A stretch of DNA of 38,583 nt, taken from contig NZVD01000058.1 of NCBI GenBank assembly GCA_002701385.1, positions 1 to 38,583 of the forward strand. The letters run 5' to 3'. The notes below the pieces were generated by a model. The model was not told where the DNA came from, searched no databases, and saw only the letters and a program-made list of their open reading frames with translations. This stretch comes from Rhodopirellula sp. (GTDB lineage: Bacteria > Planctomycetota > Planctomycetia > Pirellulales > Pirellulaceae). Below are positions 26,900 to 35,127 of this stretch, piece by piece. How positions within the stretch are numbered: the stretch's first letter is position 1; each line of letters opens with the position of its first letter. The translations under genes were made by a program, and so were the position numbers.

Positions 26900-28474
26900 A
26901 TGCTGATTTTGAAGTACGTCATGATGCTCCACCTGCCCCTCTTTTCCGTCTATTCCGTCTTCTTAAGCTCCAGCCTACTGTTGCTACCCTTTTCAGGGTT
27001 GGCCTGCTGTGAGGATCTAATTCTTGGTCATACGGTCGAAATTGAGTTTGGAGAGGACCGCGGACAATCCTTTGGCAACCTGTTTGAATTAATTGATGCC
27101 GAGGGAAATGTCCTTGGAGGCGCCGGTTTTCTAGATGTCTATAACACTCGCTTTCGCAACGATCGGTACAAACTTCAGTTTTACATCAAGCCAACAAAGC
27201 AGACCGATCCTCTCATCTCACGACACCCAGTACCAGCGCGGCATACAGGACTGTTTATTTTTGATGAAGGTGAAACGATTTATGGTTGGGCAGACGATCG
27301 TCACACCTACGAATTCGATACCCAAACCAATACATGGGCTAAATCGCGCCGTTACGAAGTGGACAATCTGCCCAGCGGTTTTGGAGGTATGAAACTCGGA
27401 GACGGCTATCTTAGCTTCCGTCGCTCAGGAATCTACTTCAACGACAAACTCGCAGTCCATTTACCTGCAAGCGGAAGAGTCTACAACTTTTATTATGCCG
27501 AGCAACATCTTTTCTTTTTCCATCAAGACCAGTCCAACGACGAACAGTTCACCAAGATATACGCCGTTCCCTGGAAACCTGGCGACACCACTGTAGATGC
27601 GCTGCCCAACTCTCCCTCAATCACTTGCCGTTACCCACGCACGACTCCATTTTCATGGGGACAACATCAAGGGCGAGTCGTCACTGTGGGAAATTACGGA
27701 GGCATTTACACGTTTGTTGATGGTAAGTGGATAGAAGAACTACAGGGCTCTGACCAAACAAGTTATCAAGTCTATGCCCAAATGCACTTTAATGGGACGA
27801 GTTACATGGCACAGTATCCAACAGGCAATCTGTTCGCCTATGACAAAGGCCCTCCCAAACACCTCCCTAACTGGCCACCAAAGCTACCTCAAGTTTCTCC
27901 TTCAGCCAGAGAAGCCATGTCCCTAGGAATCTATGGCGGCAAGATGCATGTAGGCGTTTGGCCATGGGCCGAACTGTGGGCTCTCAATGCCGACGCGGAC
28001 CAATGGAATTATATCGCCCGGGGCTTCACACACCCAGAATTGACAGACCAACAAGTCCATCCCTATGAGAAACAGGCGATGGCTCAAGGTTTGGTCCAAA
28101 ACCACTGGGGGCAACGTATTACGTCATTAGTTCCCCACGGCGATGCTCTCTATATTGCCACCTCTTCCAAAGGATCCGATCACTGGACTCCAGACCGGGA
28201 CTTCCTTCCCAAACACCAGGCAGACGAGTACGGCTCGCTATTAAAGCTCACCCTACCAGGTAGCATTACCGCGACGATCGAATGGCACCCCAACTCCATT
28301 GATTTGCGGTTTTACGTCTACCCCAATCGGATTGAAATCCGCCGCGGAAAAATCACGCTCGGAAGTGCGGCGATCACTCGGGAAATGTACAATAGTGTCT
28401 TAACCTCTACACCGCGTCCTGGAACAGGGGTATTCGGTCCGACCGCATTAAAAAGAATGCGTATCCGTAAATAA
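26900..28474 (+). CDS. Exported protein of unknown function, propeller-like
   Basis: The 524-residue protein has a long N-terminal hydrophobic segment (about residues 1-36, ending SGLACCED), a signal peptide with no good lipobox. I do not recognise the family. Recurrent short strands with turn glycines and aromatic residues (TGLFIFDEGETIYGW, GTSYMAQYPTGNLFAYD, GDALYIATSSKG) suggest a beta-propeller of about five to seven blades, plus a C-terminal beta domain with DLRFYVYPNRIEIRRG near 475. It begins a three-gene set with the DUF1592-type and DUF1552 genes (17 bases to the next start), so it is probably exported with and functionally tied to them. An alternative start is the second Met pair at codon 8. 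Confidence 0.85.
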   Translation: MLILKYVMMLHLPLFSVYSVFLSSSLLLLPFSGLACCEDLILGHTVEIEFGEDRGQSFGNLFELIDAEGNVLGGAGFLDVYNTRFRNDRYKLQFYIKPTKQTDPLISRHPVPARHTGLFIFDEGETIYGWADDRHTYEFDTQTNTWAKSRRYEVDNLPSGFGGMKLGDGYLSFRRSGIYFNDKLAVHLPASGRVYNFYYAEQHLFFFHQDQSNDEQFTKIYAVPWKPGDTTVDALPNSPSITCRYPRTTPFSWGQHQGRVVTVGNYGGIYTFVDGKWIEELQGSDQTSYQVYAQMHFNGTSYMAQYPTGNLFAYDKGPPKHLPNWPPKLPQVSPSAREAMSLGIYGGKMHVGVWPWAELWALNADADQWNYIARGFTHPELTDQQVHPYEKQAMAQGLVQNHWGQRITSLVPHGDALYIATSSKGSDHWTPDRDFLPKHQADEYGSLLKLTLPGSITATIEWHPNSIDLRFYVYPNRIEIRRGKITLGSAAITREMYNSVLTSTPRPGTGVFGPTALKRMRIRK

Positions 28475-28491
28475 ACTCATTGGCTCCTTCC

Positions 28492-31068
28492 ATGCCTTCA
28501 CTGCAACTTCCAATTGGCATCACCTTGCTATTGAGCACGCTCTGCTCCGTTGTCAGATCCGACTCTCCTGAATATCGAACGATTCAATCCCTGGCTTCGA
28601 AGTATTGTTATGAGTGTCATTCGGAAGACGCGGGAACACGCAACTTAACATCACTGGTGTGGAATTTCGATGATCCACAGGCTTTCACTCAGTGGGAAAA
28701 CGTATTCGACAAAGTCGCGTCACATCAGATGCCACCCGAGGAAGTTTCCATGCCGGCCATTGCACGCCAAGATTTCCTCAATATTCTTGGGTCGACCCTA
28801 AAACAGCGAGACCGGGAAAAAGTTGACCGCTATGGCCGAGGTACAATCCGACGCTTAACTCGCAGTGAGTTCCAGCAAAACCTTCGCGACTTACTTCAAC
28901 TTCCGCATCTCGACATTAAGGACTTCCTTCCTGTAGACAGGGAGTCGCATAACACGAATCGCGTTAGCGAAACGCTGGACATTTCACGTGTCCAGTTAGC
29001 TGCCTATCTGGAAGCCACCGATGCAGCACTACGTCAGGCTGCAGCTTCAGAATTAGTGCCACATAAGCCTACTAAAATCAAGTTCGAAGCTATCAACATG
29101 TTCCAATCCGCCGGAACGTTTGGTGGCACGGAGGCAATGTTTTTTGCCAAGGACAGTAAACGAGTTCCGCTTTCGGGTGCACAACTAAATGAAGTACGAG
29201 CAGCCAAGCCTCTCGACACTGATTATGAGCTCGCCATTTTCCGCTCTGCTACATGGCCTTACTACGGTTACCCACAAGGTTTTGTGGCCAGCCAGGAGGG
29301 ATTCTACAAAGTCAGATTCTCAGCACGAGCTGTCCTTCAGACTCCTGAATTCGAACTCATTCCTGCCAAAGCTTCCATTCCTATGACATTTCGAGCTCGG
29401 AAACGTTCCGGACCCGACGTGTCGGGTGACGTCCGAGCAACAGGTGGAACCATGGACGTCCAACCGGAGACTGGGGTCTTCGAAACAACAATATTCTTAA
29501 AGTCTAATGAAACGTTCGAGTACAGCCTGCTGGGGCTTCCTCAGCCACGAGCCATCAACCCACCCAATGCCCCGCTCTATTATGATTTCCCCCCCATGCC
29601 GGAAGGTGGACATCCCGGAATCGCGTATCAATGGCTGGAACTTGAAGGCCCCATTTTGTCCGCTCAGTGGCCCCCAGATTCACATGCCATACTGTTCGGT
29701 GAATTGCCACTGAAAGCGCGGGAAAAAGGAAGCCTCCCTTTCCAACTCGCTTCAGATGATCCCAAGTTGGATGCCCAAATTTTGATCTACCGGTTCATTG
29801 AGAGAGCCCAGAGACGCCCTCTATCCAAAGCAGAGATACAACCATTCCTCGACCTCACCATAGACGAACTCACTGCGGGTAATACGCTCGCTGAAGCACT
29901 AATCACTGGGTATAGTGCCTTCTTGTGCTCGGGTCACTTCATTTACACGACCGACCCCACCACATTAAAAGATCGTTCTTCCCAAGACTACCAACATGCT
30001 CTGGCTCAGCAACTTTCCCACTTCCTCAGCAATAGTCGTCCCACACAGGCGTTGACTCGGTTAGCCCAAAGCAAGTCGCTTGCTAAAGCCGACGTATTAA
30101 CCCAACAGGTAGATCTCCTCATTAATGCCGACACTCTTGACCAATTCTTGATTCCATTCACCCATCACTGGCTCGATTTGAAAGATGTCTGGAGGGACGA
30201 ATCTGATGATCGTCTGTATCCGGAATATCGTCTAAATGACTATCTGATTCAGTCCCTCCAGGACGAGGCTTTTACCACCTTTAAGCTAATGGTCCGTGAA
30301 AATCTTCCCATCACCACACTGGTCGATGCCGATTTCGTATTGGTTAATGACGTTTTATCGAAGCACTATGGTATGGAACCTCAGTCCGGCTCCCATTTGC
30401 GGAAAGTAGAATTAGCACCGGACAGCCCATATGGAGGTCTACTTACCACCGGAGCTATCATGAAGATAACAGCCAATGGCACGGCCACCTCGCCGATCCT
30501 TCGAGGAGCGTGGGTAATGGAACATTTACTTGGCACACCGCCTCCCCCGCCACCAGCCGACATACCGGCTGCGGAGCCTGATATTCGAGGAGCAACTTCC
30601 CTTAAGGAACAGCTGGCAAGACATGCAGCCGATCAGGTCTGTTCTAAATGCCACGCCATGTTCGACCCGCTCGGCTTCGCTCTAGAGAACTTTGACATTC
30701 TGGGGAAATGGCGGAGTCGCTACCGTAGTTTGGATACAGGTATGGAAGTAGCAGGAATCGATCGAGCCGGGCACGACTATAAGTACTATCAGGGACTAGA
30801 GATTGACAGCCAGGCGGAGTTACCGAGCGGCAAACAACTCGATGGCATTCATGATTTAAAAACACACCTTAAAGCGAACGCACGACAACTGGCCTACGCT
30901 TTGGCCACTCAGCTCGTTGTCTACTCAACCGGAACCCCCATACGATTCTCAGACCGAATAGAAATCGATAGGATCCTTGATCAGTGTGCAGACAGCGGCT
31001 ATCGCACAAGGGACATATTCCACGCGGTTATTCAAAGCAGACTTTTTACAGGACAATCACGTGACTGA
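28492..31068 (+). CDS. PSCyt1/DUF1587-DUF1595-DUF1592-DUF1588-DUF1585 protein
   Basis: The 858-residue protein starts at ATG 28492 (TTG at 28480 would add four residues). Order: signal peptide (about 1-23), cytochrome-type motif C39-Y-E-C42-H43, DUF1587 (PSD3) near 120 (RRLTRSEFQQNLRDLLQLP), a beta-rich middle part (about 190-420), DUF1595 (PSD5) near 435 (ERAQRRPLSKAEI) and DUF1592 (PSD4) near 470-600. DUF1588 (PSCyt3) follows near 640-740 with a second CxxCH at 717-721 (CSKCHAMFDPLGFALENFD), then DUF1585 (PSD2) to the end. A proline run (TPPPPPPADIP) precedes PSCyt3. It is likely periplasmic, possibly diheme. The DUF1552 gene starts inside its last codons. Confidence 0.93.
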   Translation: MPSLQLPIGITLLLSTLCSVVRSDSPEYRTIQSLASKYCYECHSEDAGTRNLTSLVWNFDDPQAFTQWENVFDKVASHQMPPEEVSMPAIARQDFLNILGSTLKQRDREKVDRYGRGTIRRLTRSEFQQNLRDLLQLPHLDIKDFLPVDRESHNTNRVSETLDISRVQLAAYLEATDAALRQAAASELVPHKPTKIKFEAINMFQSAGTFGGTEAMFFAKDSKRVPLSGAQLNEVRAAKPLDTDYELAIFRSATWPYYGYPQGFVASQEGFYKVRFSARAVLQTPEFELIPAKASIPMTFRARKRSGPDVSGDVRATGGTMDVQPETGVFETTIFLKSNETFEYSLLGLPQPRAINPPNAPLYYDFPPMPEGGHPGIAYQWLELEGPILSAQWPPDSHAILFGELPLKAREKGSLPFQLASDDPKLDAQILIYRFIERAQRRPLSKAEIQPFLDLTIDELTAGNTLAEALITGYSAFLCSGHFIYTTDPTTLKDRSSQDYQHALAQQLSHFLSNSRPTQALTRLAQSKSLAKADVLTQQVDLLINADTLDQFLIPFTHHWLDLKDVWRDESDDRLYPEYRLNDYLIQSLQDEAFTTFKLMVRENLPITTLVDADFVLVNDVLSKHYGMEPQSGSHLRKVELAPDSPYGGLLTTGAIMKITANGTATSPILRGAWVMEHLLGTPPPPPPADIPAAEPDIRGATSLKEQLARHAADQVCSKCHAMFDPLGFALENFDILGKWRSRYRSLDTGMEVAGIDRAGHDYKYYQGLEIDSQAELPSGKQLDGIHDLKTHLKANARQLAYALATQLVVYSTGTPIRFSDRIEIDRILDQCADSGYRTRDIFHAVIQSRLFTGQSRD

Positions 31069-32350
31069 TACTCCGCAGGCCTTCCACACCAATCGCCGCA
31101 GGTTTTTACAAGCAAGCGGCATCTCCATCGCACTACCGTGGCTGGAAAGTCAGGCGATTGCATCGTCTCCGGCAAAGACGAAACGGATGCTTTTGATTTC
31201 CAATAATCTGGGAGTCCTTGATCGCTATTTCTTCCCCGAGGATTCTGGCGCGAACTACAAGGCTTCGAAGTATTTAGAACCTCTACAGATTCATCGTTCC
31301 CAATTCACTGTCTTTAGCGGGTTATCTCACCCATACGTCGAAGGGGGACACTCTACAGAAAACTGTTTCCTCACAGCTGCCAAACACCCGACCGGCAGTC
31401 AGTTTCGCAATACCATCTCACTAGATCAGTACGCCGCAGAATCTCTTGGCCGTCAGACGCGATTCCCTACACTCAATTTGGGCATTAACATTGACCGGGC
31501 AAATCGTAGCCTGTCCTGGACTCGTGACGGAGTACTGCTTCCTGCTATTGATAGTCCCTCTGCGTTGTTTCGATTGCTCTTCACCAACGGTACGGAGGCA
31601 GAGCGGCAGGCTGTCATTCAAAAGCTGAAACGTCAGGGGAGCATCCTGGACACGATTAATAGTGCCACCAATTCACTCAACACTCGGCTTTCAAAAAACG
31701 ATCGCCGTCGCCTGGAACAGTACTTCACGTCGATTCGCGAGTTGGAAAAACGGCTGCTGGATTCCGGCCAATGGGAATCACGCCCCAAACCGGTCGTCGA
31801 TGAACCACCTCCGACTGACATCACAGACAGTGCCCGTTTTATTGAGAAATTCGATCAGATGCTGACGATGGCACGCCTGGCTCTTGAAACCGACTCCACT
31901 CGCATCGTTTCTCTCATGGTCGATGCCTTCGCAACCGGCGTCTACCATTATGAAGGTGATACGAAATCGATGACCGGCTATCACAACCTTAGCCACCACG
32001 GACAACGGGACGAGTATCTTCGCCAACTTGAGACGACTGACCTAAGACAGATGGCATTGCTCAGTAAGCAAATCTCAACCATGAAAGAGACTCGCATCCA
32101 AGACGAATCAGTGTTGGATCAAACCATGTTGCTCTTCGGTAGCAACATGGGAAATGCGAACACGCACACCAACACCAATCTTCCGATCCTGCTTGCAGGC
32201 GGAGGTTTTAAGCACGGCCAACACTTAGCCTTCGACCGGGAACGCAATAGTCCGCTCAGTAACCTTTATGTTTCCATGCTGCAAAACATGGGCATTGCCA
32301 CCGATCAATTTGGGTCGAGCACGGGCCGACTAAATGGACTGAACTTCTAA
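31061..32350 (+). CDS. DUF1552 (HXXSHH) Tat-exported protein
   Basis: The 429-residue protein starts at GTG 31061, which overlaps the preceding stop by 8 bases (GTGACTGA) and has AGGA 7 bases upstream. An upstream ATG at 30977 would create 28 extra residues lying inside the neighbour. The Tat-type motif is NRRRFLQASGISIALPWLE at about 12-30. The family's name motif appears as H308-N-L-S-H-H313. Other family segments are SGLSHPYVEGGHS near 90 and LLFGSNMGNANTHTNTNLP near 355. Its regular partner, the DUF1592-type protein, is directly upstream. Function unknown; probably periplasmic. Confidence 0.93.
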   Translation: MTDTPQAFHTNRRRFLQASGISIALPWLESQAIASSPAKTKRMLLISNNLGVLDRYFFPEDSGANYKASKYLEPLQIHRSQFTVFSGLSHPYVEGGHSTENCFLTAAKHPTGSQFRNTISLDQYAAESLGRQTRFPTLNLGINIDRANRSLSWTRDGVLLPAIDSPSALFRLLFTNGTEAERQAVIQKLKRQGSILDTINSATNSLNTRLSKNDRRRLEQYFTSIRELEKRLLDSGQWESRPKPVVDEPPPTDITDSARFIEKFDQMLTMARLALETDSTRIVSLMVDAFATGVYHYEGDTKSMTGYHNLSHHGQRDEYLRQLETTDLRQMALLSKQISTMKETRIQDESVLDQTMLLFGSNMGNANTHTNTNLPILLAGGGFKHGQHLAFDRERNSPLSNLYVSMLQNMGIATDQFGSSTGRLNGLNF

Positions 32351-32359
32351 GCCCTCGCT

Positions 32360-33487
32360 TTATGGTTGCGCAGGCTTGGGTGTCCATGTATAGAAATGGT
32401 GGATCGTTTTCGAACGAAATTCCTCACCCGGTTTAAGTACGGTGGTGGGGAAGTTGGGTTTATTCGGAGTGTCGGGAAAGTGTTGCGTTTCCAAACAGAG
32501 TGCCTGATTAGTGTTATATACGGCTCCATTTCTTCCCGGAGTTTCTTTCATATGAATCGAGGTATAGAACTGAACTCCCGGTTGGTCGGTTCTAACCGCC
32601 ATGCCCCGCCCAGTGGAACCTTCTGAAACCCGTGCCAGCAATATTGGCTTTTCCGGTCGTTCCATGGACAGTACGTAATTGTGGTCGTAGCGTCCCTCAG
32701 CCACCTGCCGGTCAATGCGAGCACCTTTTCGAAAATCAAACGGCGTTCCTTCTACAGACTTAACTTCACCGGTAGGTACGCCGTGTTCATCTACTGGCAA
32801 GTAATGATCACAATAAAGCCGGACGAAGTGCTTATGCACATCACCGCTATCATGGCCTGCCAGGTTGTAATATGAATGCTGAGTCAAATTGATATGTGTC
32901 GTCTTATCCGTGGTCGCATAATAATCCATGACTAAGTCATCATTGTCATTTAATAAATACTTCATCCGAACAACCAGACGTCCAGGGTACCCTTCCTCGC
33001 CATCCTGACTGACTAGCGTAAACGCCACTCCCACAGCACTTTCCTGCTTTACAATCTGGGCGTCCCATACACGGGCATTGAATCCTACCTCACCGCCATG
33101 GAGATGATGGCCACCTTCGAAATTAGCTGCTAGGGGATACTGCTTACCCTCCAACTCGAAACTTGCATTGGAAATCCGGTTAGCAAATCTTCCGACAACA
33201 CAACCTGAGAAGATGGGATCTGATTCGTACCCACGGATGTCGTCATACCCGAGGACAATATCTGCCAAATTGCCGTCCCGATCCGGTGTCACCAACGAAG
33301 TCAGTGTCGCTCCATAATTAATCAGCTTCACCGTGATGCCATTTCCATTCTGCAATGTGAATTCATGAACCTTTTCCCCAGCGGCGGTACGACCGTAGGA
33401 CTTCTTGGACACCTTTAAATTGGCGGCCTCCAATTGGGTGAAACAAAAAGCTAACAGTAGTAGCGATTTCATTACGACAGATTTCAT
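32360..33487 (-). CDS. Exported aldose 1-epimerase (mutarotase)
   Basis: The 375-residue GalM-family enzyme interconverts alpha and beta anomers of hexoses. Catalytic residues fit the family: H130 in HLHGG, H204 in TQHSYYNL, and E333 in LCLETQHFPDTPN. A signal peptide of about 22 residues (KSLLLLAFCFTQLEAA) places it in the periplasm, unlike the cytosolic enzyme. AAGGA 7 bases before ATG 33487 supports this start over the Met at codon 6. It is the last gene of a minus-strand set behind a DUF1501 gene (37 bases). Confidence 0.93.
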   Translation of the reverse strand: MKSVVMKSLLLLAFCFTQLEAANLKVSKKSYGRTAAGEKVHEFTLQNGNGITVKLINYGATLTSLVTPDRDGNLADIVLGYDDIRGYESDPIFSGCVVGRFANRISNASFELEGKQYPLAANFEGGHHLHGGEVGFNARVWDAQIVKQESAVGVAFTLVSQDGEEGYPGRLVVRMKYLLNDNDDLVMDYYATTDKTTHINLTQHSYYNLAGHDSGDVHKHFVRLYCDHYLPVDEHGVPTGEVKSVEGTPFDFRKGARIDRQVAEGRYDHNYVLSMERPEKPILLARVSEGSTGRGMAVRTDQPGVQFYTSIHMKETPGRNGAVYNTNQALCLETQHFPDTPNKPNFPTTVLKPGEEFRSKTIHHFYTWTPKPAQP

Positions 33488-33524
33488 AAATTATTCCTTC
33501 AGTGGTGTTTGGCGATATAGTTGG

Positions 33525-35057
33525 TTAAGCAAGAATGTCTGTTAGTACGTGACCATGGACATCAGTCAGGCGGAAATCACGTCCTTGATACCTGTAAGTC
33601 AGCTTCGTGTGATCAATACCCATCAGATGTAAGATCGTAGCATTCAGATCATGAATGTGCATCGTTCCCGGGGTCCAACTGTCTTTGTTTGGCTGAGGGA
33701 GTAGAGGATTGCCATTTTCATCGGCGATGTTGTAACCATAGTCGTCCGTACGTCCATACGTAATCCCTGGTTTCACTCCCCCTCCTGCCATCCAGGTTGT
33801 AAAACAGCGTGGATGGTGGTCACGACCGTAGTTTTCACGAGCGAGATTGCCCTGACAATAAGGGGTCCGGCCGAATTCACCACCCCAAACTACCAATGTT
33901 TCGTCCAACATCCCCTGCTGTTTCAGGTCTTTAATCAAAGCAGCGGTTGCCTGATCGATATCCTTCGCCTGCGATCCATGTTCGCCGGCAAGATTACCAT
34001 GGGCATCCCAGCCTCGATGGAAGATTTGAATATTACGGACTCCGCGCTGAGCCAAACGGCGAGCAGTCAAGCAACTGGCGGCAAAGGTTCCAGGCGTCTT
34101 AACGTCTTCACCATACATTTCAAGTGTGGCGGCTGTTTCGTCTGAAAAATCAACAAGTTCCGGGACTGACGACTGCATACGATAGGCCATCTCATGTTGT
34201 TTAATCCTGGACAGCACTTCAGGGTCACCGAATTGTTGAGCCTGTTGTTGATTAATCGCTGCCAACGCATCCAATTGAGCCCGACGATCTGTGGCGGAGA
34301 CCCCCGTTGGATTGCTTAGAAACAACACCGGATCCCCTTGGCTTCGCATGAGGATACCCTGATGGTCTGAAGATAAAAAGCCAGGTCCCCATAGCCGGTT
34401 AAACAGGCTCTGCTCGGGGTGATTCGTTCTTGCATGCATGACCACATAGTGTGGTAGGTTTTCGTTTGCCGTTCCCAACCCATAACTCAGCCATGCACCT
34501 AAGCTTGGGCGGCCTGGAGTCTGAGCTCCTGTTTGGATGTAGGTAATCGCAGGATCATGATTAATGGCTTCAGTAAATGTGCTATACACCACGCACAACT
34601 CTTTGGCCACGGTTGCTGTATGGGGTAATAGCTCACTAGTCCACAGTCCGTCGGCATTATTATCCTGCTTCGTAAATTTATAGCGACTCGGAGCGAGTGG
34701 AAATCCACTCTTTTGATTCGCCGTCATTCCGGTGACCCGTTGGCCATCGCGAATTTCTGCCGGCAACTGCTCGCCAAATAAATCATTGAGTTTGGGTTTG
34801 TAGTCCCACAAATCGATATGACTGGGGCCGCCACTCATGAATAGATAAATCACACTTTTGGCCTTTGGTTGATGGTGCGGCAACCCGGCCAGACCACCGT
34901 GACCTGACAGACCGGAAGGGCCAGGCCGACCAGCATTTAGCTCCGAGCCTATCAGTCCAGCCATTGCGGCCGTGCCTAGCCCGAGTGCTGTTTTGCCAAA
35001 CAGATGGCGGCGGGTCATCATCAATTCAGATTCGCGTATTGGATTTACACTGTTCAT
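33525..35057 (-). CDS. DUF1501 family Tat-exported protein
   Basis: The 510-residue protein has a Tat-type motif [14 protein letters not shown] preceded by a 14-residue N-terminal extension, then a Gly/Pro-rich linker ([13 protein letters not shown]). Signatures: [16 protein letters not shown] near 75, GWDAHGN near 350, GGEFGRTPY near 390, [10 protein letters not shown] near 408, and C-terminal [18 protein letters not shown] 35057 or the Met at codon 13 could be the start. Its PSCyt1-PSD1 partner is upstream with a 70-base gap; the epimerase gene follows. Confidence 0.92.
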   Translation of the reverse strand: MNSVNPIRESELMMTRRHLFGKTALGLGTAAMAGLIGSELNAGRPGPSGLSGHGGLAGLPHHQPKAKSVIYLFMSGGPSHIDLWDYKPKLNDLFGEQLPAEIRDGQRVTGMTANQKSGFPLAPSRYKFTKQDNNADGLWTSELLPHTATVAKELCVVYSTFTEAINHDPAITYIQTGAQTPGRPSLGAWLSYGLGTANENLPHYVVMHARTNHPEQSLFNRLWGPGFLSSDHQGILMRSQGDPVLFLSNPTGVSATDRRAQLDALAAINQQQAQQFGDPEVLSRIKQHEMAYRMQSSVPELVDFSDETAATLEMYGEDVKTPGTFAASCLTARRLAQRGVRNIQIFHRGWDAHGNLAGEHGSQAKDIDQATAALIKDLKQQGMLDETLVVWGGEFGRTPYCQGNLARENYGRDHHPRCFTTWMAGGGVKPGITYGRTDDYGYNIADENGNPLLPQPNKDSWTPGTMHIHDLNATILHLMGIDHTKLTYRYQGRDFRLTDVHGHVLTDILA

Positions 35058-35127
35058 CGTCTAATTCGATTCTCTATAGGTTTCTGTTTATCTCTGCCGA
35101 GATACAACCATTGGGTTTTCGTCTGAC

